Assembly (NCBI GenBank): GCA_965199185.1
Contig: CBDAQW010000039.1
Coordinates: 62,001-126,000, forward strand
Length of the DNA stretch: 64,000 nt
Origin: Endozoicomonas sp965199185
GTDB lineage: Bacteria; Pseudomonadota; Gammaproteobacteria; Pseudomonadales; Endozoicomonadaceae
Direction of reading: 5' to 3'
The notes under the pieces are model-generated. The model made no database searches, was not told the DNA's origin, and was given only the letters and a program-made list of their open reading frames with translations. The position numbers and the translations under genes were made by a program. Positions 26,344 to 35,086 of this stretch are shown here, piece after piece; the first letter of the stretch is position 1, and every line of letters begins with the position of its first letter.

Positions 26344-27581
26344 CAGGGCAATCTCATTTGGCACTAACATACTTTGCCCTGTGACATTAAAACAACTCAA
26401 AAGGTATGGCATTCTCCACCCTAAGACTAAGGATGCCATATATGACCCTCTTGGATGCATTTTCCGAACTGACTGAAATTCGTGCTGATAATCATCGTTA
26501 TCCTCTGCCAAACCTTGTTTTCATAGCTGTTTGCATGATCACTTGTGGCGCTGAAGACTGGAAGATGGTCTCAGAACTTGCCAAGAAAAAGAAATCCTGG
26601 CTAAAGCTTCATATCCCTCTTCCTCATGGCGTCCCATCTCATCACACATTTATTCGAGTTTTTGAACGACTTGATCCAGATGAGTTTCGCCAATGTTTTA
26701 TAACCTGGGTTAAACAAATTGCTGAGCGTACTCATGGTGAAGTCATCGCTATTGATGGAAAAACACTGCGTCGCTCATACGATAAAGGTGATAACAAGGC
26801 CGCTATCCATATGGTCAACGCATGGGCCAGCCAGACAGGTATGGTACTTGGGCAACTTAAGACAGCAGCCAAGTCTAATGAGATAACCGCTATTCCAGCA
26901 CTTCTCGATATGCTAGAGATCAGCGGGTGCATTGTCAGCACTGACGCTATGGGCTGCCAAAGAGCGATCGCTGAAAAAATCAGAGATAAAAATGCGCACT
27001 ACCTGCTGGCTGTAAAAGGAAACCAGCCGCACCTACACGATGATATCAAGCTTTATCTTGATGATCTGGCGACAAAGGAAAAGCTATCTGAAAGCGCAAG
27101 TTTTCATGAAACGATAGAAAAAGGTCATGGACGAATAGAAATACGTCGCTGTTGGACAAGTACTGATATTCATTGGCTTGTCCAGCGTGAAGACTGGAAA
27201 GATCTCGCTATGATAGGGGTTGTTGAAGGTGAGCGTCATGAAGGTGATCAGGTGAGTATTGAGCGTCGATATTTTATTTCTAGCCTAACCACAGGTGCCA
27301 AGCACTTCATGAATTCAGTGCGATCTCATTGGTCGGTGGAGAACAATCTGCACTGGGTACTCGACATTGGCTTTAGAGAAGACGAGTGTCGTATTAGAAA
27401 AGGCTTTGGCCCAGAGAATATGGCGATATTCAGACAAATAGCTCTAAACTTGCTGAAGCAGGAGACTACCTTAAAGCTTGGCATCAAGAACAAGCGCATC
27501 ATGGCGGCAGCGGATGACGAATACAGAACACTGCTGCTTCAAGGAATTATTTGAAAGTTAGTGCTAAATGAGATCGCCCTG
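26344..27581 (+). mobile_element. ISAs1-family insertion sequence, right copy (1238 bp)
   Basis: Same length and same end sequences as the copy at 8587-9824 but opposite orientation. The left flank is the IS3-type OrfA remnant (26334-26343, ATACCTGGAT). The right flank (27582-27591, CATTCCGTTG) is hsdR sequence and the exact reverse complement of the flank at 9825-9834. Inverted, near-identical copies are substrates for homologous inversion. Confidence 0.93.
26442..27554 (+). CDS. ISAs1-family DDE transposase
   Basis: Identical in protein sequence to the transposase at 8614-9726. The start at 26442 is chosen for its AAGGA site; an ATG at 26406 would add 12 residues. No internal stop or frameshift, so the element may still be active. 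Confidence 0.93.
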   Translation: MTLLDAFSELTEIRADNHRYPLPNLVFIAVCMITCGAEDWKMVSELAKKKKSWLKLHIPLPHGVPSHHTFIRVFERLDPDEFRQCFITWVKQIAERTHGEVIAIDGKTLRRSYDKGDNKAAIHMVNAWASQTGMVLGQLKTAAKSNEITAIPALLDMLEISGCIVSTDAMGCQRAIAEKIRDKNAHYLLAVKGNQPHLHDDIKLYLDDLATKEKLSESASFHETIEKGHGRIEIRRCWTSTDIHWLVQREDWKDLAMIGVVEGERHEGDQVSIERRYFISSLTTGAKHFMNSVRSHWSVENNLHWVLDIGFREDECRIRKGFGPENMAIFRQIALNLLKQETTLKLGIKNKRIMAAADDEYRTLLLQGII

Positions 27582-28896
27582 CATTCCGTTGGCCAAAATG
27601 GATATTTACATCTTCACAGATATAAAATTGCCCTTTCTCATGCATACGGCGCACACGGGTCCGGTTCTCTTCGTTATCCGCTTCCGCATCTTTGGCGGCG
27701 GCCTTGATGGGCTTGCTATCCCGTTCCTGAAACTTCTGTACCGTACTGGTAAACACACTGCCGTAGTCGTTCGACAGCATTCGCTCCAACCCGGCTACCG
27801 AAGGCGCTTTGATCGGGGTTAGTCCAATATGGGTAAAGGTGTTGGTGATCTGCCGGTCAAGGTCGGTGCGATCCGTCAGCACCAGCACACTGGGGTTATT
27901 CAGCCCGACACACTCAGCCCGCAGATACCGGGCAAGATAAGCCATGGTCAGCGACTTGCCGCTGCCCTGAGTATGCCAAACCACGCCGCCTATGGGTTCA
28001 GGGGATGTCAGCCGTTGAATGGTTTTGCGAACCGCCCGCCATTGCTGATAACGGGGCAGTTTCTTAATGGTACGCCCCTCTTCCAGCTCAAACAGCACAA
28101 ACTGGCAGACCAGCTCAACAAACCGTGAAGGTTCAAACAGCGCCCACAACAGCCGGTGCTGTTCGGTGGGCTGCTTGTCTGAAGCGTCTGGCGATGCAGA
28201 ACTGACCAGTCGGCGAACTTCTTTCTCCTCCGCTGCTTCCAGCCGGTAGCGAAAGTAGAATGACTCCGGCGTATAAATCGCGCCATACAATGCCTGGTTG
28301 CGGTTAATGGCGACACACACCTGATTAAAGACAAAATGTCGTGGATGGCTGTTCTGATAGCTCAGCAACTGGTTGATGCCCTTGCTGACTTTCACATGGC
28401 TGGCCTTGCACTCAATCATCGCCAGTGGCAAACCATTGATAAACAACAGCAGATCAGGCCTGAACTCGTCGCCATCGCTGTTGGTGCCGACAAACTGATC
28501 CACCACATGAAAATCATTCTTTAGCGGCGACATCTGATCGAAAAAACGCACACTGCGAAGGCGACCGGCATTGTCCTTAACCTGAATCGCACTGCCATGA
28601 ATCACCGACTCCCAACACTGCTGGTTGGCTTCCATCAGCTGATTGTTCCAGAACTTCCTGATTTCTCTTAGAACCGTTTCTGTACCACTGGCAATATCCG
28701 CCAGCCAGGGGTTAAACGCCAGCAACCGATCCGCCAGAACCTCGTTCAGAATGGGCGGCAGATGTCGGTGCGCCTGTTGCCTGCCAACGACTTTGCCGGA
28801 CAGATGGGTATAACCCAGTGTTTGCAGCCACTGGATGGCCGGTTTTTCAACGCCTTCAAGTTCTGGGGAATGGGGTGGGCTGGCATCCTTGTTCAT
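27582..28896 (-). pseudogene. hsdR: hsdR 5' fragment (type I restriction nuclease and Walker A part)
   Basis: Encodes about the first 438 residues of HsdR: the PD-(D/E)xK nuclease (RPDLLLFINGLPLAMIECKA), the Q-tip-like region, and the motor Walker A (TQGSGKSLTMAYLARYL). The frame ends ICEDVNIHFGQRN and then enters the IS, giving about 11 foreign residues before a stop. Its continuation is at 9825-11891. The start is uncertain; 28896 gives MNKDASPP, and the frame is open 24 codons further upstream. Alone it lacks the DEAH box and second RecA fold, so no cleavage is expected. Confidence 0.9.
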
Positions 28897-29031
28897 GGCG
28901 GGAACTGTCTCAACAGCAATAACAATCTGGAACTGTCGAGCATACAGGCAGTGCTTGATGGACAGCAAGCGCCATATACAAATCAGATATGCATTGCCTC
29001 AAAAAGAATGACAACGAGGTGTTTCAGTGGA

Positions 29032-29343
29032 TTACGCGCTCTTTTTTTGAAAAGCCTTAATCCGCTCGATGTCGTCTTTCTCAGCCTGCTGTACCTTGTA
29101 TAAATCCCAGCGCAGTTGCAGGTTGAGCCAGAAATCCGGTGACATGCCAAAGAAGCGGGCAAGTCTTAATGCTGTGCTTGGCGTCACGCCCCGCCTGCCA
29201 TTGATCAGCTCATTGACTCGCTGATAGGGGACATGGATAGCCGAAGCCAGCTCCCGCTGAGTAATGCTCATGGGTAACAGAAACTCTTCCAGCAACATTT
29301 CGCCGGGGTGGGTAGGTGCGCGATGGGTCGGGATGCGGGTCAT
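29032..29343 (-). CDS. higA: HigA-type antitoxin (XRE/HTH)
   Basis: A 103-residue HigA family protein starting with the typical HPGEMLLEEFLLP, followed by a helix-turn-helix (ITQRELASAIHVPYQRVNEL; INGRRGVTPSTALRLARFFG). It neutralises the adjacent toxin and would repress the pair. It lies 10 bp after the toxin gene, in the usual toxin-first order of higBA. The pair sits between hsdS and hsdR on the same strand. Confidence 0.92.
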   Translation of the reverse strand: MTRIPTHRAPTHPGEMLLEEFLLPMSITQRELASAIHVPYQRVNELINGRRGVTPSTALRLARFFGMSPDFWLNLQLRWDLYKVQQAEKDDIERIKAFQKKSA

Positions 29344-29353
29344 GGTTCTGCTC

Positions 29354-29647
29354 CTAATGGTAATCCGTTACTTCCACTGCTGCCGGTGCGGATTTGCGCC
29401 AGACAAAACAGACTCTGAACTGGTTATTAATCCGGATACTGTATTGCCCTTTGCGGTCGCCTGATAAAGCCTCAAGGCGATTGCCCGGCGGAATCCTCAG
29501 ATCATCCAGAGACGAGACCGAATCGATTTGATCCAACTTACGGCGAGCCAGGTGCCAGAGAGCCTGGGGGCAGGCTTTGCGAGCATGGCGGGAAGCTATT
29601 CCGTTAAAGATATCTTCAGTCGCTTTGTCTTTGAATGAAGAGATCAT
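29354..29647 (-). CDS. higB: HigB-type toxin (RelE superfamily)
   Basis: A 97-residue RelE-fold toxin of the HigB/plasmid-maintenance type: FKDKATEDIFNG at the start, then ARRKLDQID, LRIPPGNRLEAL and the C-terminal QYSIRINNQFRVCFVW core. It would cleave mRNA on the ribosome. It precedes higA on the minus strand, and its start is about 70 bp after the hsdS stop. Confidence 0.92.
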   Translation of the reverse strand: MISSFKDKATEDIFNGIASRHARKACPQALWHLARRKLDQIDSVSSLDDLRIPPGNRLEALSGDRKGQYSIRINNQFRVCFVWRKSAPAAVEVTDYH

Positions 29648-29717
29648 GGGATCATAATAGCACGGATACCATGCTACGGTTAAAATTGCCTCCGCAGTGC
29701 GGAGACAGTCTGTGCCA

Positions 29718-30962
29718 TCAGTGATCCTGTGGTTCGGGCTTCACCCGGATCTGGCCGGTGAGCAGTTTTTGCATCAGGCCTTTTTTGAGTTGTTGGGTTT
29801 GGTTTTTTTGGGTGGTGAGGTGTTCCAGTTTTTTATCAACAACTGAGAGGACTTTTGCGATTTCTTGCTGTTCTTCGACAGGCGGTAAAGCAACAGACAA
29901 GCCTAAGAACTCACCTTTGGTTATGTTTTTCATACTTCCACTTGTTCCCGTTGCCATCCCTGAGAGTGCTTCACGCATCCCTTCCGAACCCAATAAATAG
30001 GCCAGCCAGCGCATAACCAAAGGAGCATTTTCATAAGCAACGGTTTGCCACAGCTTGTCCGGCAAAAACAAGTCAGGGTAGTCATCGTCCACATAAACAC
30101 TTGCCCCGACTAGAGACTCTGTATTACTGCGGCTAATTAATATTTGGTCTTTTTTAGGGTTGAGCTTTGCTCTGGAAATATCTTTCTCGATAATCACTTT
30201 ATGCTGAACAGGATCAAAGAAACCATAAGAGACAGAGCTGATTTTGAGTACAGCGATTTCATTCTGTGTTCTCTGGCGATCTTCACCATTAACACTGACA
30301 CCCGATTCCAGTTTTTCAATTAGCTTGATCAGTTTTGTTATTTCCCAACCAACCGGAATCCTCCCAAGCTCGGAGTCCTTAAACTCGGTATGCGGTTGCC
30401 ATTGGCTCTTTCCGTCTGAAGAGTCATCCTGCGTACCCACGCCTTCGGAAAACAGCTTTTGCATCAACCCTTGTTTCAGGGTTTGGGTGGCGGTGATCTG
30501 CTGGTCGATCAATGCCAGTTTGTTGTCCACGGCGGACAGGATTCGGGCGATTTTTTTTTGTTCGGGGAGAGGAGGAAAAACTGTTGTAACTTTATGTACA
30601 TCATTACGATTCAAGGTTGGAACACCAGTTCCTGAACCATATTTATCAAGTTCAAAGGCGTTTAAAAAATAAGACACATATAGAGGGTGATTCCCCTTAA
30701 AATTCCTGACATACAGAGATGTATTCAAAGGCCAGTAATCGTCTTCAACGAAATAAACCTTGCCGATGGTTCCCGACCTTCCAGTTACTACACCTGGGCC
30801 TTTAACCATAAATTCATTGTGAAAATCCAATAAACCGTTTGAGGCAAAAATCGGGTACTGTCCAGCTTGACGCTTGGATACCGGCAGGTCATAGCCCCTT
30901 TTCAATTCGAGAAAATCTAAAACCGTTCCTTTTGTCCATCCTTCCGACAAACCAGCACCCAT
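29718..30962 (-). CDS. hsdS: Type I restriction-modification specificity subunit HsdS
   Basis: Two target-recognition domains (about residues 5-150 and 210-360), each followed by a conserved helical spacer (LPPLPEQKKIARILSAVD and LPPVEEQQEIAKVLSVVD). They define a bipartite recognition site that cannot be read from sequence. Its ATG shares one base with the hsdM stop (TGATG), so translation is coupled. 414 residues is normal. With HsdM it can still form a methyltransferase. Confidence 0.94.
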   Translation of the reverse strand: MGAGLSEGWTKGTVLDFLELKRGYDLPVSKRQAGQYPIFASNGLLDFHNEFMVKGPGVVTGRSGTIGKVYFVEDDYWPLNTSLYVRNFKGNHPLYVSYFLNAFELDKYGSGTGVPTLNRNDVHKVTTVFPPLPEQKKIARILSAVDNKLALIDQQITATQTLKQGLMQKLFSEGVGTQDDSSDGKSQWQPHTEFKDSELGRIPVGWEITKLIKLIEKLESGVSVNGEDRQRTQNEIAVLKISSVSYGFFDPVQHKVIIEKDISRAKLNPKKDQILISRSNTESLVGASVYVDDDYPDLFLPDKLWQTVAYENAPLVMRWLAYLLGSEGMREALSGMATGTSGSMKNITKGEFLGLSVALPPVEEQQEIAKVLSVVDKKLEHLTTQKNQTQQLKKGLMQKLLTGQIRVKPEPQDH

Positions 30963-32596
30963 CAAACCACCTCCGAATCAACAGAAGCAGCCTTCAATCC
31001 CAGCTCCGCCAGATACCCATCCAACTCCGCATCCACATCCGCCAACTGTTGACCAATGGAAGCCAGCTCCCCCAACACCGCCGGAATATCCACCTGCGGC
31101 TCCGGCTCCGAAGTATCAATATACCGGGCAATATTCAGGTTAAAGTCGTTGTCGGCAATCTCCGCCATGGGCACTACACGACAATACTTGTCTTCTTCGA
31201 CACTGTTATGAAAAGCGGCACTGTGGGCTTCATGGATGTGGTCAATATCTTCAGGGCGCAGGCTGTTCTGGTTTTTCCCTTCGGCAAACTCCCGACTGGC
31301 GTCGATAATAATGACCTTGTTTTTCAGGTTCTCCGGCTTCTGTTTATTCAGCACCAGTACACAGGCAGGAATGCCGGTGTTGTAGAACAGCGCCGAGGGC
31401 AGGCCGATAATGGCTTCAATCCGGTCGCCGGGTAGCTGATCCGTACCCTTCAATAAACCCGTACGAATCTTGCCTTCTTCACCGCCCCGGAACAGTACGC
31501 CGTGGGGCAATACCACCGCCATTCGACCATCGTCTTTGACACTGGCGAGCATATGTTGCACAAAGGCGAGGTCGGCATAACCACGGGGTGGAATACCGTA
31601 ACCCAGTCGTCCAAAGGGGTCTTTCAGTTCTTTTTTGTAGTTGGGCGGTACTTCTTTCTCTTTGCCGTTTTTATCGGTTTTGGTGGGGCGGTTTACTTCG
31701 ATGGGTGTCCACCACTGTTTGGCGGAGAATGGCGGATTGGCAATGACCCGGTCAAAACACTGAATGCCGTCGGCTTCCCGGTGCAGGGGTTCCACCAGCG
31801 TATCGCCCCGTTCCAGTTCCGCCCGCATATTGTGCAGATACAGGTTCAGTTTGCCGATGGCCCAGGTGCCGAGGTTCTTTTCCTGTCCGTACAACATCAC
31901 ATTGGGCTGACCAGCAATGGTGCCACCGGGCAACTGCGCCACCTGGTGCGCACTTTCCACCAGCATTCCGCCACTGCCAAAGGTCGGGTCATAGATCCGA
32001 TGCCCCGGTTGAGGGTCAAGCAGGTTCACCAGCAGTTGTACCACGGGTTTTGGGGTGTAGAATTCACCGCCTTTTTTACCGGCGTCGTCAGCAAACTGTT
32101 TGATCAGGTATTCATAGGCGTCGCCCAGCATGTCCGCCTTGTACAGATGATCGTTGCCCAGATTGTACTGGTTAAAGTGACGCAGCAGACGCGCCAGCAA
32201 GGTATCGCCCAGTTTGGCCTTGTCGCCGAACTGAATGGCGGTCAGCACTCCTTCGAGATAGGGGTTCTGAGCTTCAATATCGCCAAAGGCTTCGTCGATG
32301 GCTTCACCGATGTTTTCGGTGCGCTCAATAATAAACGACCACCGGGCATGTTCTGGCACATAGTGGTCGCCATCTTCCTGCTCCAGCTCAATGGCTTCTG
32401 CTCGTGTACAGTCTTCGTCGTCCATGAGGGCGGCGACTTTTTCTTCAAACACATCGTTAAACCGCTTGAGAAAGATCAGGCCGAAGATGTAGTTCTTGAA
32501 GTCGGAGCTGTCGATGGAACCGCGCATGATATTGGCGGATTCCCAGAGCCAGCTTTCCAGAGTTTCGAGGGTGAGTTTTGGCTGGGCGTCGGTCAT
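30962..32596 (-). CDS. hsdM: Type I DNA methyltransferase subunit HsdM
   Basis: An N6-adenine methyltransferase of 544 residues. It has the SAM motif DPTFGSGGMLV near 204, the catalytic NPPF motif (RVIANPPFSAKQWW) near 284, and an N-terminal helical domain. It heads the hsdM-hsdS-higB-higA-hsdR-ygjP group on the minus strand, now split by the inversion. No lesion is visible, so the locus may be modification-only. Confidence 0.95.
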   Translation of the reverse strand: MTDAQPKLTLETLESWLWESANIMRGSIDSSDFKNYIFGLIFLKRFNDVFEEKVAALMDDEDCTRAEAIELEQEDGDHYVPEHARWSFIIERTENIGEAIDEAFGDIEAQNPYLEGVLTAIQFGDKAKLGDTLLARLLRHFNQYNLGNDHLYKADMLGDAYEYLIKQFADDAGKKGGEFYTPKPVVQLLVNLLDPQPGHRIYDPTFGSGGMLVESAHQVAQLPGGTIAGQPNVMLYGQEKNLGTWAIGKLNLYLHNMRAELERGDTLVEPLHREADGIQCFDRVIANPPFSAKQWWTPIEVNRPTKTDKNGKEKEVPPNYKKELKDPFGRLGYGIPPRGYADLAFVQHMLASVKDDGRMAVVLPHGVLFRGGEEGKIRTGLLKGTDQLPGDRIEAIIGLPSALFYNTGIPACVLVLNKQKPENLKNKVIIIDASREFAEGKNQNSLRPEDIDHIHEAHSAAFHNSVEEDKYCRVVPMAEIADNDFNLNIARYIDTSEPEPQVDIPAVLGELASIGQQLADVDAELDGYLAELGLKAASVDSEVV

Positions 32597-32897
32597 GAAT
32601 ACTGTCTTTGAATAGGTTTTTGGCTGCGTCCCCGATATGGCATGTCTGGCACCTGGGGACGGCTTTAAGTTGGTGTTGAAGAGTTGGTGTTGAAAAGTAG
32701 GCTACAGGAATTTTAATGCCATTACTGCAACTAATATGCCCACTGCAGGGGTTAACTGCGAAGAATATTTCAAAGAAGTTCATGCCAATAGATTATCCGA
32801 AGCAGAACGATGAGACGGTTTATGACTTGAATTCAGGCAGGGCCAATTTACAACCGGAGATCATAAATGAAAGCGTTATTAAGGAGAAAGATAGAAG
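32597..32897. other. Gap upstream of hsdM
   Basis: About 300 bp between hsdM and the tRNA-Ser pair. It presumably carries the hsdM promoter. The only structure I see is a 14-bp tandem duplication around 32668-32695 (two units close to AGTTGGTGTTGAAA). No credible gene is present. Confidence 0.4.
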
Positions 32898-32988
32898 TGG
32901 CGGAGGGACAGGGATTCGAACCCTGGGTAGGCTATTAACCTACGCTGGTTTTCAAGACCAGTGCTTTCAACCGCTCAGCCATCCCTCC
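32898..32988 (-). tRNA. tRNA-Ser (TGA), copy 1
   Basis: A class II tRNA of 91 nt including CCA on the minus strand. The acceptor is GGAGGGA/TCCCTCC, the anticodon stem is CTGGT/ACCAG with loop CTTGAAA (anticodon UGA), and there is a long variable arm (GTAGGTTAATAGCCTAC) and T-arm CAGGGTTCGAATCCCTG. The sequence is identical to the second copy 55 bp away. Confidence 0.95.
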
Positions 32989-33043
32989 GCAGAGATGTTT
33001 CCTGCTGCTGGTGCAACAAAAAATGGAAGCTGGATAAGAACAA

Positions 33044-33134
33044 TGGCGGAGGGACAGGGATTCGAACCCTGGGTAGGCTATTAACCTACGCTGGTTTTCA
33101 AGACCAGTGCTTTCAACCGCTCAGCCATCCCTCC
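33044..33134 (-). tRNA. tRNA-Ser (TGA), copy 2
   Basis: Identical in all arms to the copy at 32898-32988 (anticodon UGA, long variable arm, encoded CCA), on the same strand. The tandem arrangement indicates recent duplication or gene conversion. Confidence 0.95.
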
Positions 33135-33325
33135 GCGACGAAGCAAATAGTACCTGATTCAGGTTTTCTGTCAACGTCTTGATTGGTAAGAATTTTTAAA
33201 AGGCTAGTTATCAACCTCCTCTCTGCGCTTACAAATACCTGACTCTTTATATAAGGCAAAACTATAGCCCTAGTAAAATGCTCTGATATACTCCATTTAG
33301 TGCATCTATACAGAGGAATACGCAA

Positions 33326-33991
33326 ATGAATCGGAAACCCGCTATGACCGCAACGGCCAGCATGACTTCTGGCATCGAAATGAACCGGGTATTACGTAAT
33401 ACCTACATGCTACTGGGTATGACATTGCTGTTCAGTGCCATGACCGCCGGAGCAGCAATGGTTATGAATATCAGCCCAATGACGGCTATGATCCTGAGCC
33501 TTGTAGGCTTCGGCCTGCTGTTTGTGGTGAACAAGACCGCCGATTCCGGCAAGGGCATTGTCGCTGTCTTCGCCTTTACAGGCGTTCTGGGTGCGGCACT
33601 GGGTCCAATGCTTAATCACTACATGGGGTTGGCTAATGGACCATCTCTGATTATGCAGGCTCTGGGTGGAACCGCTGTTGTATTCTTTGCTTTATCTGGC
33701 TATGTGCTGACCACTAAGAAAGACTTCTCTTTCATGGGCGGCTTCCTGATGGTTGGTCTGGTCGTTGCTTTGATTGCCAGCATTGCCCTGCTCTTCTTCA
33801 ATGCGCCTGCGGCTAGTCTGGCCCTGTCTGCCCTGATTGTACTGCTGATGTCCGGTTTCATCCTGTTTGATACCAGCCGCATCATCCACGGTGGTGAGAC
33901 GAACTATATCCGCGCTACCGTTGCTTTATATCTGGATATCTACAACCTGTTTACTGCCCTGCTGCATCTGCTGGGCGCATCTGACGACTGA
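33326..33991 (+). CDS. yccA: YccA-like Bax inhibitor-1 family membrane protein
   Basis: A 221-residue inner-membrane protein with seven hydrophobic helices and the family ending LYLDIYNLFTALLHLLG. E. coli YccA interacts with the FtsH protease. GAGGAA precedes the ATG. A strong terminator separates it from tusD, matching the yccA-tus arrangement of gammaproteobacteria. Confidence 0.92.
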   Translation: MNRKPAMTATASMTSGIEMNRVLRNTYMLLGMTLLFSAMTAGAAMVMNISPMTAMILSLVGFGLLFVVNKTADSGKGIVAVFAFTGVLGAALGPMLNHYMGLANGPSLIMQALGGTAVVFFALSGYVLTTKKDFSFMGGFLMVGLVVALIASIALLFFNAPAASLALSALIVLLMSGFILFDTSRIIHGGETNYIRATVALYLDIYNLFTALLHLLGASDD

Positions 33992-34020
33992 CCTGTCGTT
34001 ATCTCGCTGTTATGATTAAA

Positions 34021-34046
34021 AGCCCTGCCTTATGGCAGGGCTTTTT
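34021..34046 (+). terminator. Rho-independent terminator after yccA
   Basis: A perfect 9-bp stem, AGCCCTGCC/GGCAGGGCT, with loop TTAT and a run of T residues, 30 bp after the yccA stop. Confidence 0.95.
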
Positions 34047-34063
34047 CGTAGAGGAACTATAGA

Positions 34064-34456
34064 ATGAAATACGCACTTGCTGTTTACGGTGCACCGGGAA
34101 ACAGCCAGGCACCACAAACGGCGCTGCATTTTGCCAAAGCTTTGTTAGCAGAAGGCCATGAGATTATCCGGGTATTTTTTTATCAGGATGGCGTTAATAC
34201 TGCCACAACGCTGGCAAGCCCACCCCAAGATGAAAGCCATTTACCACAGCAATGGCAGATGTTTATTCAGGAAAATAATCTTGATGCAGTGGTCTGTATT
34301 GCTGCCGCACTGCGCCGTGGCATAGTGAACGATGCCGAAGCCAGTCGCTACCAACTCCCTGCCAGCAATCTGGCTGATGGGTATGAGCTTTCAGGACTGG
34401 GGCAACTGCTGGATGCCACACTGATTGCCGACCGGGTGATCACTTTTGGAGCCTGA
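34064..34456 (+). CDS. tusD: Sulfurtransferase complex subunit TusD
   Basis: A DsrE-like subunit (130 residues) of the TusBCD complex that relays persulfide sulfur to TusE and MnmA for tRNA 2-thiouridine. The active cysteine lies in DAVVCIAAALRRG near residue 85. Together with mnmC and dusC this window holds several wobble and D-loop modification genes. tusC starts two bases after its stop. Confidence 0.94.
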   Translation: MKYALAVYGAPGNSQAPQTALHFAKALLAEGHEIIRVFFYQDGVNTATTLASPPQDESHLPQQWQMFIQENNLDAVVCIAAALRRGIVNDAEASRYQLPASNLADGYELSGLGQLLDATLIADRVITFGA

Positions 34457-34457
34457 T

Positions 34458-34817
34458 ATGAGCCAATCTCTTTGCATTATTTCATCCAGACCACCCTTTG
34501 CCGGACAGAGCGCAAGAGAAGCGCTGGACGCCGCTCTGGTTGCCGCTTCTTACGAGATTCCCACTTCTTTGCTGTTAATGGGGGATGGGGTTTTACAGTT
34601 ACTCTCCAATCAGCAACCAGAAGCCATTCCTCGCAAAAACCTGTCGGCGATGTTTCAGGCTCTGCCACTTTACGGTCTTGAGACGGTGTATGTTGACAAG
34701 CAGTCATTGGTTGAACGCCACTTGAGTGAGCAAGACTTACAACCTCCCGTCACTGTGCTGACACAAGAGCAGCTTAAAGCGTTTATCCTCCAGCATCCAA
34801 AGGTGCTTAATTTCTAA
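34458..34817 (+). CDS. tusC: Sulfurtransferase complex subunit TusC
   Basis: A DsrF-like subunit of 119 residues, N-terminus CIISSRPPFAGQSAREALDA. The ATG at 34458 follows the tusD stop directly; an upstream in-frame start at 34446 would overlap tusD. The stop overlaps the tusB start by one base (TAATG). Confidence 0.92.
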   Translation: MSQSLCIISSRPPFAGQSAREALDAALVAASYEIPTSLLLMGDGVLQLLSNQQPEAIPRKNLSAMFQALPLYGLETVYVDKQSLVERHLSEQDLQPPVTVLTQEQLKAFILQHPKVLNF

Positions 34818-35086
34818 TGAAAAACCTGCACACTCTTAACAAAACCGGACAACCTCTGGAACTCTGTCTTCGAAGCATCAATCCGGAAGATGCCATAATT
34901 CTGATCGAAGACGGTGTTTATAATCTGTTAACGGCCAGTGAACGGTTAAATACTTGCACAGTGTATGTGCTTCATCCGGACGCCATGGCCAGAGGCGTAA
35001 AATACCCTGAACCATTCACCAGCATTGATTATATCGAATTCGTCAAACTGACCAGTCAGTACGATAAAGTCCTTAGCTGGTATTGA
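34817..35086 (+). CDS. tusB: Sulfurtransferase complex subunit TusB
   Basis: A DsrH-like subunit of 89 residues (MKNLHTLNKTG; DAIILIEDGVYNLL). Completes the TusBCD hexamer. tusE, normally the next gene, is displaced about 4.5 kb downstream, and a convergent unknown gene ends directly against the tusB stop. Confidence 0.92.
   Translation: MKNLHTLNKTGQPLELCLRSINPEDAIILIEDGVYNLLTASERLNTCTVYVLHPDAMARGVKYPEPFTSIDYIEFVKLTSQYDKVLSWY

Noticed and set aside
26207..26476. An 89-residue complete transposase-like protein
   Set aside because: Only the first 45 codons are IS3-type OrfA; the remainder is antisense ISAs1 sequence.
31502..32611. 369-codon frame on the plus strand over hsdM
   Set aside because: It is antisense to a complete HsdM with all methyltransferase motifs, and its composition reflects that overlap.
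32716..33182. Two open frames of 122 and 73 codons on the plus strand with repeated peptide segments
   Set aside because: They run antisense through the two tRNA-Ser genes; the repeated peptide only reflects the duplicated tRNA sequence.
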